43,762 nucleotides of DNA from Alphaproteobacteria bacterium (lineage in GTDB: Bacteria; Pseudomonadota; Alphaproteobacteria; Rhizobiales; Rhizobiaceae), in the NCBI GenBank assembly GCA_024280375.1, contig JAJRQF010000070.1, positions 1 through 43,762 on the forward strand, in the 5' to 3' direction. This document shows positions 1-9,301 of this stretch, piece after piece. Each line of letters begins with the position of its first letter. The first letter of the stretch is position 1. The notes beneath the pieces are model-generated. The model saw only the letters and a list, made by a program, of their open reading frames with translations, searched no databases and was not told where the DNA came from. The translations under genes and the position numbers were made by a program.

Positions 1-291
1 AAAAACATGAAGCTGATTGAGCCGGTTGGGTATTTCGATATTCACCGCCTGCTGGCCGGGGCCAATAACGTCTTTACCGATTCGGGCGGATTGCAGAAAG
101 AGGCCTATTTCCACAACGTTCCCTGTATCACCATGCGCACCGAGACCGAATGGGTGGAGACGGTTGAAGCGGGCTGGAACAGGCTGTGGAGTGAGGATGA
201 GTTCGTGCAACCGCGCCAGAAAATTAATGAATATGGCAATGGTGATGCAGCCAATAAAATCGTTGCCCTGATCAAAGACCATATCGGTTGA
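1..291 (+). CDS. wecB: UDP-N-acetylglucosamine 2-epimerase (non-hydrolysing), C-terminal part
   Basis: Only the last 96 or so residues are in the window; the frame is open to base 1, so the gene starts upstream. The visible part has the end of the nucleotide-binding half of WecB/NeuC-type epimerases: a VGYFD segment, the TDSGGLQKEA stretch that contacts the UDP moiety, and an MRTETEW segment. The family interconverts UDP-GlcNAc and UDP-ManNAc in the cytoplasm, supplying surface polysaccharide synthesis. The two glycosyltransferase genes that follow fit a polysaccharide locus extending to the left. Family assignment is firm; the sugar product is inferred. Confidence 0.9.
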   Translation, partial: KNMKLIEPVGYFDIHRLLAGANNVFTDSGGLQKEAYFHNVPCITMRTETEWVETVEAGWNRLWSEDEFVQPRQKINEYGNGDAANKIVALIKDHIG

Positions 292-391
292 TGGCAAAAG
301 ACAGCCAAATCAAAACACTGATAGTGACCCTGCAATATGAGCATCGGATAAGTGTGAAGCAGCCTTGTTAATTCAATCGGAAATTTGGGTT

Positions 392-1540
392 TTATTGCGA
401 AATCAAAATTTGCTGATAAATAGCTGAAACCTTCTTGCGAATATCGGCCTCTGTAAAGCCATCCAGGACACGTGTCCTTGCAGCTTCCCCCATTTGTTGG
501 CGTCGTGCACTATCGGTCGCAAGTTTCTTTAATGCCTGTGCTAATTCCACCGCATTTTCTGGCGGCACGACATATCCCTCAATTCCGTCGCGGACAAAAT
601 GACGGCAACCCGGAACGTCAGTTACAACCAGCGGTCGGCCACAAGCCGCCGCCTCCAACATCGAGCGCGGCATGCCTTCTCGCGTGCGTGTGGAAACCAC
701 GCAAATATCGGCATTTTGCCAAACCGATTTCACATCATCCGAGCGCCCCTTCCAGCTGACCCCGGGAATTTTGCTCCAATCTTTTAGCAGCTCTTTTGAA
801 ATTTCTTTTGGATTTCCCTGATCCGGCTCGCCGTAGAGGTTGAGCTGTATTGGGCAGTCTTCCTTGTTAAGAAGTCTTATTGAATCAACCAGTATATCGA
901 CACCCTTGGTCCAAATCATGCGCCCAACAAAGGCAACCGAAGGGGGAGAGCAATTTGGAAGTGGAATAATGTTCCAAAAATCGGGATCAACACCCGCACC
1001 ACCCAGCTGTGTTACCTTGGCGCTTGAAATTGGTCCAAATTTTCTCAAAAATTCCAGATCGTCCGGGTTTTCAACAATCAAATGGCTGTTGGGCTGTTTT
1101 AAATATCTGACAATCAACCCAAATAGAAAATATCTAAGGATTTTTGCAAATGATGAATTTCCCTCAGCAATCGTTCCTAATCCCGTGACATGAAAGACTT
1201 TCCCGGATTTGGGATAAAACCACGAAATAAGCCCACCAAGCAGAATTGGTTTCATGGCAATCATATGGATTACATCCGGCCTGGTTTTTCTAAAGCCTTT
1301 TATAAGTTGTTGTATTAGCCTAATTGCAGAGATCGGATTTTTGCTTCGGCGGGAAAACTCTACCGGCAGCACATCTAGTCCCTTGATTTCCAGATTGGCC
1401 GTCGCATCTCCCACGGTGCAAAGAATGCTGGATCGGCAGTTTTCAATAGATTGAGAAACATCGGCTAAAGGCAGAAAATGAGACTTAAAAAACCAGTCTT
1501 CTGTACACAAAAATAGAATAGAGCGGTTATCAATCTTCAT
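392..1540 (-). CDS. GT4-family glycosyltransferase
   Basis: A 382-residue protein with the two-domain GT-B layout of family 4 retaining glycosyltransferases. The N-terminal half carries a glycine-rich acceptor-side segment (HVTGLGTIAEG, about residues 117-127). The C-terminal half starts at VAFVGRM (about 203) and contains the donor-site stretch STRTREGMPRSMLEAAACG, the EX7E-like motif of GT4 enzymes, near residue 290. It would add a sugar to a lipid-linked glycan at the inner membrane face. There is no signal peptide. It is convergent with the epimerase gene and divergent from the GT10-like gene. Donor and acceptor cannot be read from the sequence. The upstream ribosome site is weak. Confidence 0.85.
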   Translation of the reverse strand: MKIDNRSILFLCTEDWFFKSHFLPLADVSQSIENCRSSILCTVGDATANLEIKGLDVLPVEFSRRSKNPISAIRLIQQLIKGFRKTRPDVIHMIAMKPILLGGLISWFYPKSGKVFHVTGLGTIAEGNSSFAKILRYFLFGLIVRYLKQPNSHLIVENPDDLEFLRKFGPISSAKVTQLGGAGVDPDFWNIIPLPNCSPPSVAFVGRMIWTKGVDILVDSIRLLNKEDCPIQLNLYGEPDQGNPKEISKELLKDWSKIPGVSWKGRSDDVKSVWQNADICVVSTRTREGMPRSMLEAAACGRPLVVTDVPGCRHFVRDGIEGYVVPPENAVELAQALKKLATDSARRQQMGEAARTRVLDGFTEADIRKKVSAIYQQILISQ

Positions 1541-1882
1541 GATCGTAGGTACCCTGGTAAATATCGTGAAGCCTGAATAAAATTATACCTGCTCCAAATT
1601 AGGTGTAAATTTATATTCTTAGTTGGCAGTTTCGACCTTGAATGCGATTGGCGACTTGTAACAAATAGCAGAATATAGTTTGAGCAGTTTATAGAAGTTT
1701 TCTGTGTAATGGCCAATTGAATCTTCTATCAAAATTTTGGTCTGGTCGGGCTATAGCTGGATTGGTTATGGGGCTATTGGTCCAAGACCAAATTAGATAT
1801 GGTGTTTTTTGAAAAACAGCTTCAGGGATGGGGTCGCAAATGGGGTTGGTTTCAGTGACGAAAATTGACTGGCAGATATGAA
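1541..1882. other. Divergent intergenic region, no gene seen
   Basis: An AT-rich spacer between two divergent glycosyltransferase genes that should hold both promoters. No convincing -35/-10 pair was identified. A small perfect inverted repeat lies at 1777-1791 (TTGGTC, 3-nt spacer, GACCAA). Its role is unknown. No open frame with a ribosome site was found. Confidence 0.5.
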
Positions 1883-3010
1883 ATGAGCAGGCAACGGGTA
1901 AAATTACTGGCTAGAAATTTGGCGGATAGCTCAAATCGGGCATGGCTCAAGCAATTTGATTTATCGCGATTTGGCCCTGAGGGAACCGAGCCTTTCGAAT
2001 TTACTCTTGATCCTGATGACCGGAATTACGACTGGCTGATTGTCTATGATGAAATTCCTAAAATTCCGGTTGATGCGGGGCAGCCTAATGGCCGCTCACG
2101 TCAGTTTGAGGTTTTGAATTGTCCACCAAAAAACAGCATTCTTGTAACCTCCGAGCCATCGACAATCAAAACCTATGGCAAGAAATATGTGTCCCAGTTT
2201 GGATATGTACTGACTGGTCTGGAGCCCTGGAGCACGCATAGTCATCCCGGTGCCATAATCGAACAATCGTCGATGGTTTGGTATTATGGCTGGAAGTATG
2301 ACAAGCCGGGTGAGGGGCGTTGCGACTTTGATGAATTGGCCAATCGCCCGTGGCCAGAGAAAAACAAATCGATTTCAACATTTTGTTCTGACAAACGCCA
2401 GCGATCTACGCTGCATAATCAGCGTTATGTTTTTACCCAATATTTGAAATCGCAATTGCAGGAGCTGCAGGTTTTCGGCCATGGTGCCCATTGGGTCTCG
2501 GATAAGGCAGAGGCGCTTGATCCATATCGCTATCATGTGGCGATTGAAAACCACATTGCCCCAGACCACTGGACCGAAAAGCTGGCCGATGCTTTTTTGG
2601 GCTATTGTCTGCCGTTATATTTTGGCGCGACAAGGGCCGCAGATTATTTTCCAAAAGACGCGCTGATTGAGCTTGATCTGGCGCGGCCTGAATGGTCGGC
2701 AGCGCGCATAAAAGATGCCATTGCCAATGATGAATTTACGGCCCGAAAACCTGCGATAGAAGAAGCACGGCAACGAATTCTGCACGAGCATAACCTGTTT
2801 CCGCATATTGCCCGTATTATATCGGAGCGGGGTAGTAATACTGAAATGCCCGCAAAGCCGATTACCATTCATTCGCGCCAATCCTTGCGTAAATCCAATC
2901 CAATTTATGCAATATCTCATTTTATAGAAAAGCTTATTCAAACAAGACGCTCGACCCGACATCAACAAAAACTTGTGCCTTCCTATAAAAATTTGAAAGA
3001 CCTGAGTTAG
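1883..3010 (+). CDS. GT10-family (alpha-1,3-fucosyltransferase-like) glycosyltransferase
   Basis: A 375-residue protein from the ATG at 1883; a TTG six codons earlier in frame is less likely. The C-terminal half has the GT10 donor-binding signature: YRYHVAIENH near residue 220, followed by WTEKLADAFLGYCLPLYFGA and then YFP and I-LDL segments. In fucosyltransferases this region binds GDP-fucose. The N-terminal half is divergent, as is usual in the family. It would decorate O-antigen or another surface glycan. Fucose as donor is family knowledge only, since no GDP-fucose genes are in view. It is flanked by AT-rich spacers, which fits a variable polysaccharide locus. Confidence 0.8.
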   Translation: MSRQRVKLLARNLADSSNRAWLKQFDLSRFGPEGTEPFEFTLDPDDRNYDWLIVYDEIPKIPVDAGQPNGRSRQFEVLNCPPKNSILVTSEPSTIKTYGKKYVSQFGYVLTGLEPWSTHSHPGAIIEQSSMVWYYGWKYDKPGEGRCDFDELANRPWPEKNKSISTFCSDKRQRSTLHNQRYVFTQYLKSQLQELQVFGHGAHWVSDKAEALDPYRYHVAIENHIAPDHWTEKLADAFLGYCLPLYFGATRAADYFPKDALIELDLARPEWSAARIKDAIANDEFTARKPAIEEARQRILHEHNLFPHIARIISERGSNTEMPAKPITIHSRQSLRKSNPIYAISHFIEKLIQTRRSTRHQQKLVPSYKNLKDLS

Positions 3011-3429
3011 GGCGATTGTCGATGATTGTTTTTGATACCGATGGTTCGACATGTATGAGCAAACTTGCCTGTTTTGCTCAAATAGTTGTGATATCAACTT
3101 GGTGAGATATAAATAAGTTATTTGTGAACAGAGTCTCAAACGGAGAATGCTGATCCGCTTAATGATTTGTAATTCAACAAGAATTCCGGATATTAAATCC
3201 TTTATTTCTCTAATTGCAATCCAACAATTCGCCAATGGGGAATTGATATTGATCTCGATCAAATTTTTTCCTCACCAAAAGTTTACAAGGTTATTATTGC
3301 GGCTTTGATCATCGGGAATATGGTCGATGATCAATGGATGGCGTTCTAATCCAGACTTCCGGTGGCTTTTGACCTCTTAATTATTCATTTGGCATTCGGG
3401 GATGATGATAATCTACAGGAGATCGAAAC
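3011..3429. other. AT-rich intergenic region upstream of the porin
   Basis: A 419-bp stretch without a credible gene; a long minus-strand frame here is continuous with an antisense shadow of the GT10 gene and has no ribosome site. It contains an exact FNR/FixK-type palindrome at 3249-3262 and a TATTAT -10-like hexamer at 3292-3297. Just before the porin start is an AGGAGA ribosome site. Otherwise nothing was recognised. Confidence 0.5.
3249..3262. promoter_or_regulatory. FNR/FixK-type box
   Basis: TTGAT, CTCG, ATCAA: an exact match to the TTGAT-N4-ATCAA consensus bound by FNR, FnrN and FixK regulators. It lies about 170 bp upstream of the porin start. A TATTAT hexamer follows at 3292-3297, a few bases further downstream than the classical class II geometry (site centred near -41.5). 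Binding is inferred from the motif alone. Confidence 0.5.
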
Positions 3430-4422
3430 ATGGAAATCAAGAACTTGCTTCTCGGCTCGGCTGCAGCACTACTTTTTGTTGGTGGCGCAAATGCTGCTGA
3501 TGCAATTGTTGCTCCGGAGCCTGAACCTGCCGAATATGTGCAGGTATGTGAAACCTATGGCAAAGGATTTTTCTACATACCGGGAACTGAAACCTGCCTA
3601 AACTTTAATGGATATTTGCGGGTTGAATTTATCTATACGGATACGGCAACGACCGAGACAACCAATTGGCAATTGCGTGGGCGTTTGAATATTGATGCGC
3701 GTAATGAAACGGAATGGGGAACCTTGCGTTCACAGCTTCGTTTTCAGGGCAATGGCCGCGGTGGGGCAGATGCAAATTTGACTGTTGACCGTGCATTGAT
3801 CAGCCTCGGCGGACTACGGCTTGGCTATTCAGATACGTTTTTTAATACGCATCATGGCTATGGTTGGCAATTGGCGCGAAACGATGGCTATTACGACTTT
3901 GATCAGGCCGTTATGCTCGACTATACATATGCAGCCAACGGATTTTCAGCAACTGTTGGTGTGCAAGATACAGTTAGCGTTGCTGCTGTTCCAACCGGTG
4001 TAGATGTTTATGATCCCTATGCGGGCGTTGCTTATAGTGGCAGCTGGGGCCGAATTGCCGGTTCTGTTCTTTATGATAGTGCAGTAAGTGAAGCTGCATG
4101 GCAGGTATCGGCTAATATTACAGCGATCGAAAATCTTGGGATTAATGCCTGGTACGCGGCTGATAGTGGCAATACCAAATATGTGACCGGTTATCTTGGG
4201 TCAGCCGCTGGTGTAAATTGGCAATGGGGTGCAGATCTTACTTATACCGTGAACTCAAAGTTCAAGGTTTGGGCTGGCTATACTGATGCCGATTTCACCA
4301 ACGCGGATTTGTTTGGTGTTGGCGCGCACTGGAATCCTCTTCCTGGGTTTTCAGTTCGACCAGAAGCCGTATTCGGACAAGATTATACTCAGGTTCGCTT
4401 GACCGTTTATCGGTTCTTTTAG
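3430..4422 (+). CDS. Rhizobial-type outer membrane porin
   Basis: A 330-residue beta-barrel porin of the Omp2/RopA type found in Hyphomicrobiales. A signal peptide of about 22 residues ends GGANA-ADA. The mature N terminus has the order-typical EPEPAEYVQVC and FFYIPGTETC segments (a conserved cysteine pair), then NFNGYLR and alternating hydrophobic strands. The protein ends in an aromatic residue (YRFF), as outer-membrane barrels require for BamA recognition. It would form a trimeric channel for small hydrophilic solutes. An AGGAGA ribosome site precedes the ATG, and a terminator follows at 4451, so it is a single-gene unit. An FNR-type box upstream suggests oxygen-responsive control. Confidence 0.93.
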   Translation: MEIKNLLLGSAAALLFVGGANAADAIVAPEPEPAEYVQVCETYGKGFFYIPGTETCLNFNGYLRVEFIYTDTATTETTNWQLRGRLNIDARNETEWGTLRSQLRFQGNGRGGADANLTVDRALISLGGLRLGYSDTFFNTHHGYGWQLARNDGYYDFDQAVMLDYTYAANGFSATVGVQDTVSVAAVPTGVDVYDPYAGVAYSGSWGRIAGSVLYDSAVSEAAWQVSANITAIENLGINAWYAADSGNTKYVTGYLGSAAGVNWQWGADLTYTVNSKFKVWAGYTDADFTNADLFGVGAHWNPLPGFSVRPEAVFGQDYTQVRLTVYRFF

Positions 4423-4450
4423 TCGAATAATTCCTAAACCAATCAATTCT

Positions 4451-4478
4451 AAACCCGGCATCATGTGTCGGGTTTTTT
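4451..4478 (+). terminator. Rho-independent terminator of the porin gene
   Basis: Arms AAACCCGGCA (4451-4460) and TGTCGGGTTT (4466-4475) form a 10-bp stem with one G-U pair around a TCATG loop, followed by a run of six T (4473-4478). It lies 28 bp after the porin stop. Confidence 0.85.
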
Positions 4479-4536
4479 ATTGCGCTTTTTTATGATCCAG
4501 ATAGGCTGATATTTCAGGTATGGAGGAGGTATCCTA

Positions 4537-7089
4537 ATGAAATCACATTGCAGGGTCGTGGTCATCGGGGGTGGCGTTGTCGGATGTTCGGTATTGTTTC
4601 ATCTGGCAAAGGCAGGGTGGAGCGATGTGATGCTGATTGAGCGCTCAGAGCTGACTTCCGGCTCGTCCTGGCATGCAGCTGGTGGCTTTCATACGCTCAA
4701 CGGCGACCCGAATGTGGCAAAGCTGCAGGCCTATACGGTTTCATTATACAAAGAGCTTGAGGAGATTTCCGGCCAGTCCTGCGGGTTGCATTTAACCGGA
4801 GGTGCGATGATGGCGGATACGCCGGAGCGGATGGACTTTTTGCGTCTGGCCCATGCCAAGGGTCGTTGTCTGGGGATGGAAACTGAGCTGATTACCCCGT
4901 CGGAAGCCAAGGCGATGTTTCCGCTAATGGATGAAAGCAATTTTGTTGGTGCCATGTGGGACCCGGTCGAGGGGCATCTTGATCCTTCCGGTACAACGCA
5001 CGCCTATGCGAAGGCGGCAAAAATTCTTGGCGCCAGCATTGAATTGCGCAACCGGGTTATCGAGATTACTCAATCGCCTGACGGCACGTGGAATGTGGTC
5101 ACCGAGAACGGCACGGTAACCTGCGAACACGTGGTCAATGCGGGCGGCCTTTGGGCGCGCGAGGTTGGGCGTATGGTCGGGTTGGAGCTGCCATTGCTGG
5201 CGATGGAGCATATGTATTTGCTAACCGACGATATGCCGGAGGTAATGGAATATAATCAATCGACCGGGCGCGAGCTTATCGGTATTATTGATTTCAAGGG
5301 CGAGATTTATACCAGACAAGAGCGCAATGGTATTCTGCTTGGCACCTATGAAAAAGCCTGCAAGCCCTGGTCACCGCTCAACACACCGTGGGATTTTGGC
5401 CATGAGCTGCTGGAGCCGGATATTGACCGGATTACGCCGTCGCTGGAAGTTGGTTTCAAGCATTTTCCGGCCTTAGAAAATGCCGGTATCAAACAGATCA
5501 TCAACGGGCCGTTCACCTTCGCACCGGATGGAAACCCACTGGTCGGGCCGGTGCAGGGTTTGACCAATTTCTGGTCTGCCTGTGCGGTTATGGCCGGGTT
5601 TTCGCAAGGTGGCGGCGTTGGTTTGGTGCTGGCCAACTGGATGGTGCATGGCGATCCGGGCCATGACGTGTTTGGCATGGATGTGGCGCGATATGGCGAA
5701 TGGGCAAGCTTGCGCTACACTAACGCAAAAGTGCGGGAAAATTATTCGAGACGCTTTTCCATATCATTCCCAAATGAGGAACTGCCCGCTGCCCGACCAC
5801 AGCAAACAACGCCGCTTTACGATATAATGCGTAATGATAACAATGCGGTCATGGGTGATAGCTGGGGGCTGGAAACGCCCTTATGGTTTGCGCCCAAGGG
5901 TGAGAAAGCCGAAGACATTCTTTCTTTCCATCGTTCCAATGATTTTGACAATGTGGGCAATGAGGTGCTGGCGGTCAGAAAATCAGTCGGTGTGACGGAG
6001 ATTGCCAATTTTGCAAAATATGAATTTACCGGGCCGGGGGCGGAGGCCTATCTTTATCATTTGATGACCAATAATATGCCGAAACTCGGGCGGTTAGTGC
6101 TGACCCCCATGCTGAATGAAAACGGTAAATTGATCGGCGATTTCACCATTGCCAAAGCCGATGATGAACGCTTCATGGTTTGGGGATCGTCGGCGGCGCA
6201 GATTTATCACATGCGCTGGTTTGAAAAGCATTTGCCAAAGGATGGATCGGTCAACATTCATCGTTTTGATCAGACAATGGTTGGGCTTTCCATTGCCGGA
6301 CCAAATGCGCGTGCGGTTATGGAAAAACTTGCCGATATTGATGTTTCCAACGAGGCTTTCCGGTTCATGGATTATCGCGAGATGGCTGTTGCAGGCGTGC
6401 CTTGCCGGGTCAACCGGATTTCATATAGCGGTGATCTTGGTTATGAAATCTGGGTGCAACCAGCCTATGAACGGCAATTATATTTTGCCATCAAACAGGC
6501 GGGCGAGGAATTTGATATTGCAGATTTTGGTATGCGGGCGTTGCTTTCCATGCGGCTGGAGAAAAATTTTCCAACCTGGTTTGCCGAACTTCGACCGATC
6601 TATGGCCCCTATGAGGCGGGGATGGAGCGCTTTATCAAGCTTGCCAAAAACGACTTTATTGGCCGGGAAAAGGCGACCAAGGAACACGCGGATGGGCCGG
6701 CGCTTCGGCGTGTTACATTTGTGATTGAGGCTGATGATGCGGATGTTATGGGGGATGAGCCCGTATGGGCCAAAATCGGTGACATGGATTACGGGGCGGT
6801 ATCTGCGCCGCATGAATATGGTGCGCCAAGATTTGATGGTGAGGGCAAAGAGATTACAAAACCGGAAGCCCAGAGCGATGGCGAATGGCGGGTCGTTGGC
6901 TGGGTAACGTCTGGCGGCTATGGCCATTTTGTTGAAGCCTCGCTGGCGCAGGGTTATATTCCATCGCCACTTTCAGAGCGTGATGAGGCCGGGATTTTCG
7001 AGATTGAAATTCTTGGCATTCGTCGTTCGGCTAAAATTGCACTTGAGCCGTTGTTTGACCCAAGTGGCGCAAAAATGCGCGGCGTATGA
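4537..7089 (+). CDS. Dimethylglycine/sarcosine dehydrogenase-like FAD and folate protein
   Basis: An 850-residue protein with two modules. Residues 1-380 are a DAO-type FAD domain with the GGGVVG dinucleotide motif (11-16) and SSWHAAGG, where His46 matches the histidine that carries covalent FAD in dimethylglycine dehydrogenases. Residues 440-845 are a GcvT-like aminomethyltransferase domain that binds tetrahydrofolate and takes up the released one-carbon unit. The family oxidatively demethylates N-methylated amino acids such as dimethylglycine or sarcosine. Length matches the family (about 810-860). A very strong ribosome site (GGAGGAGG) precedes the ATG. The next gene, another FAD oxidoreductase, begins 14 bp later and is probably co-transcribed. 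The actual substrate is not settled by sequence. Confidence 0.87.
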   Translation: MKSHCRVVVIGGGVVGCSVLFHLAKAGWSDVMLIERSELTSGSSWHAAGGFHTLNGDPNVAKLQAYTVSLYKELEEISGQSCGLHLTGGAMMADTPERMDFLRLAHAKGRCLGMETELITPSEAKAMFPLMDESNFVGAMWDPVEGHLDPSGTTHAYAKAAKILGASIELRNRVIEITQSPDGTWNVVTENGTVTCEHVVNAGGLWAREVGRMVGLELPLLAMEHMYLLTDDMPEVMEYNQSTGRELIGIIDFKGEIYTRQERNGILLGTYEKACKPWSPLNTPWDFGHELLEPDIDRITPSLEVGFKHFPALENAGIKQIINGPFTFAPDGNPLVGPVQGLTNFWSACAVMAGFSQGGGVGLVLANWMVHGDPGHDVFGMDVARYGEWASLRYTNAKVRENYSRRFSISFPNEELPAARPQQTTPLYDIMRNDNNAVMGDSWGLETPLWFAPKGEKAEDILSFHRSNDFDNVGNEVLAVRKSVGVTEIANFAKYEFTGPGAEAYLYHLMTNNMPKLGRLVLTPMLNENGKLIGDFTIAKADDERFMVWGSSAAQIYHMRWFEKHLPKDGSVNIHRFDQTMVGLSIAGPNARAVMEKLADIDVSNEAFRFMDYREMAVAGVPCRVNRISYSGDLGYEIWVQPAYERQLYFAIKQAGEEFDIADFGMRALLSMRLEKNFPTWFAELRPIYGPYEAGMERFIKLAKNDFIGREKATKEHADGPALRRVTFVIEADDADVMGDEPVWAKIGDMDYGAVSAPHEYGAPRFDGEGKEITKPEAQSDGEWRVVGWVTSGGYGHFVEASLAQGYIPSPLSERDEAGIFEIEILGIRRSAKIALEPLFDPSGAKMRGV

Positions 7090-7103
7090 ATGAGGGATAG
7101 GTT

Positions 7104-8222
7104 ATGCACTATGATGTTGCGGTAATTGGTGCTGGAATTGCGGGCGCTTCTATTGCCGCCGAACTTGGCAAGAGCTGCAAGGTGGTGCTGCTGGAGCAGG
7201 AAAGCCAGCCCGGCTATCACACAACCGGGCGATCGGCGGCAATATTTACGGAGACCTATGGGCCAACGCCAATGCGGGCATTAACCCGTGCTTCTGCCGA
7301 TTTTTTCCACAACCCGCCGGAAGGTTTTTCGGCAAGCCCTCTGGTTTTGCCGCGTGGTGTTTTGATGATTGCTGCAAAAGATCAGCTTTCATCGCTTGAT
7401 AGATTAATTGAGGAAATATCGCAAAACGGACCGGTGCAGCGGCTTGAACGTGATGAAATTTTGGCCATGATACCATTGCTGCGACCGGACCGAGTTGCCG
7501 CCGGGATGTATGATGTGCGGGGCATGGATATTGATGTAAATGCATTGCATCAGGGCTATTTGAGGCAGCTAAAACAGTTGGGCGGTGAATTGCTGCTCAA
7601 TCAAAAAATTGATGCACTTTCGCGCCTGGATAATCATTGGCAGATTGATGTTGGCGACGGTCCAATCAAAGCGAAAGTAATCGTCAATGCGGCTGGCGCC
7701 TGGGCCGATGAAGTTGGCGCGCTGGTTGGGGCGCAAAAGATCGGACTTATCCCCAAACGGCGAACGGTTGCAATCGTTCCAGCCCCTGCCGGCGTTGATA
7801 TTGATGAATGGCCGCTGGTGGGTGATGTTGATGAGAAATTCTACCTTAAACCGGATGCGGGCAGGTTGTTGATTTCACCGGAAGATGAGACACCTTCGCC
7901 GCCTTGCGATGCGCAACCGGAGGAGATTGATATTGCCATTTGTGTGGATCGGATAGAGACCGCGTTCGATATAAAAATTTCCAGAATTGAAAATAAATGG
8001 GCGGGATTGCGCAGTTTCGTTGCAGATAAATGCCCGGTTGTCGGTTTTGATAGCAATGTGGAAGGCTTCTTTTGGCTCGCCGGGCAGGGCGGATATGGCA
8101 TTCAATCGGCACCCGCACTTTCAAGGCTTGCGGCAGCTCAGGTGCTTGGTTCGCCAATGCCAGTGGATATTGTTGAGCAGGGTTTGGAATTGGCGGATAT
8201 TTCACCGGCGCGATTGGTATAG
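7104..8222 (+). CDS. DAO-family FAD-dependent oxidoreductase
   Basis: A 372-residue flavoprotein of the D-amino acid oxidase/glycine oxidase superfamily. The N-terminal Rossmann motif is GAGIAG (9-14), followed by an acidic strand end (LLEQES) and a TTGRSAA segment. The C-terminal GLRSFVADKCPVVGFD and GQGGYGIQSAPALSRLAA stretches are the conserved FAD-contacting parts of the fold. It would oxidise a secondary or D-amine to an imino product. It is the second gene of a two-gene unit with the dimethylglycine dehydrogenase-like gene, suggesting consecutive steps on one amino compound. Its stop codon lies 2 bp from the stop of the convergent gene. Substrate unknown. Confidence 0.85.
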   Translation: MHYDVAVIGAGIAGASIAAELGKSCKVVLLEQESQPGYHTTGRSAAIFTETYGPTPMRALTRASADFFHNPPEGFSASPLVLPRGVLMIAAKDQLSSLDRLIEEISQNGPVQRLERDEILAMIPLLRPDRVAAGMYDVRGMDIDVNALHQGYLRQLKQLGGELLLNQKIDALSRLDNHWQIDVGDGPIKAKVIVNAAGAWADEVGALVGAQKIGLIPKRRTVAIVPAPAGVDIDEWPLVGDVDEKFYLKPDAGRLLISPEDETPSPPCDAQPEEIDIAICVDRIETAFDIKISRIENKWAGLRSFVADKCPVVGFDSNVEGFFWLAGQGGYGIQSAPALSRLAAAQVLGSPMPVDIVEQGLELADISPARLV

Positions 8223-8224
8223 CG

Positions 8225-9301
8225 TTAAATCCCAATTCCCTGTGCCGGGTTATCGCAAAGGGCGGCTAGTTCTGGCCAGTTCTCTAAACAGGTACGGGTT
8301 TGCGCGAAGGCTTGCGGGATTAGGCGACCATCTTCCCACAGGTTTACCCCGTCAACGCAAACCGTGTGATCAAAGATCATCCAGCAGATTTCGCCCGGTG
8401 CATAGGCACCGCAGGTATGAAAATGCAGAACGCGTGGATTGGTAAATACGGTGTTCGACCAACGATCCGGGTCAGCCTCTGCCGGGTGATTGCTGTCGCA
8501 ACCTGGATGAATGCCCGCATGCCAGGAATGAACCACGTCCGGGTCGATGTTAAACGTGCGGGCGACCATGGCATAGTGATCTTCAGTGCGGACAATATCG
8601 CAACGGTCGCCGGAAAATCCATCAATTCGACCATTGGTGAACTTGGCAAAAACCGTTCCTTTTAATGAAACGCTGGCCGGTTGATAGGTTTTTGATCCCG
8701 TCGGTGTGATGAACCGGGTAATCGCCACTTGGCCGGAGAAATCCGTTGCCTCCATTGGCAGGGGAACACCGAGCGGAAAGCGGTGAACGCCGACATCTGC
8801 TTTTTGCTGGCGTGCATTGCTTGAGGCGCGACCCTCCACATCCGTTCCTGCCGGGCAGGAGATTTTGATGTTTTTGGCTGACAATAATATATCGTTGATT
8901 GCTTCCTTTAGTTCTAGCGTTGCACCATAATGGGTGCGGCCATAGGCGGAGCCCAGCATTTCCACATCGCGAATATAGCTCATGACGCTTTTTTTGCCCG
9001 GTGCCAGGTCACTGAAGCGATCCTGGTCGCCGATGCGGGCAAAATAAATCGTACAGTCATGCGCTTTGATGGCAGCATCAACCTTGGGGTCTGCGGTATT
9101 ACCCGGTTCGCCGACCTCAATTCTAGTGGCGGTAATGCCCATTAGTTCTGCCTGTTCGGCAACCACATTTGCAGACTCCAGATCGTACCAGCCATATTGG
9201 GGGTCTTCTGAAATGATCAGCAGCGTTTCGTCCGATTTCAGATCGGTACAATTGACAAGAAGGTTTTTCGCACCATCAATTGCGTTTTGCTCTAAACTCA
9301 T
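8225..9301 (-). CDS. Putative aminopeptidase (M29/AmpS-like), uncertain
   Basis: A 358-residue cytoplasmic protein. The N-terminal half has an alternating alpha/beta pattern (LLIISEDPQYGWYD, then a VVAEQAELMGI helix). The C-terminal half is rich in His, Asp and Glu: VHSWHAGIHPGCD, NPRVLHFHTCG, APGEI and MIFDHTVCVDG, which could bind divalent metal. The layout recalls aminopeptidase T (M29) proteins, but a full set of M29 ligands cannot be confirmed by eye. Its start overlaps the stop of the XRE-cupin gene by 4 bp (ATGA), so the two are translationally coupled. With the oxygenase upstream they form a three-gene operon. A hydrolase acting on an amide or peptide of the same catabolic route is the best guess. 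Confidence 0.45.
   Translation of the reverse strand: MSLEQNAIDGAKNLLVNCTDLKSDETLLIISEDPQYGWYDLESANVVAEQAELMGITATRIEVGEPGNTADPKVDAAIKAHDCTIYFARIGDQDRFSDLAPGKKSVMSYIRDVEMLGSAYGRTHYGATLELKEAINDILLSAKNIKISCPAGTDVEGRASSNARQQKADVGVHRFPLGVPLPMEATDFSGQVAITRFITPTGSKTYQPASVSLKGTVFAKFTNGRIDGFSGDRCDIVRTEDHYAMVARTFNIDPDVVHSWHAGIHPGCDSNHPAEADPDRWSNTVFTNPRVLHFHTCGAYAPGEICWMIFDHTVCVDGVNLWEDGRLIPQAFAQTRTCLENWPELAALCDNPAQGIGI

Noticed and set aside
2615-3262. 215-codon minus-strand frame reaching into the porin spacer
   Set aside because: Mostly antisense to the GT10 gene; composition is unlike a protein and the start has no ribosome site.
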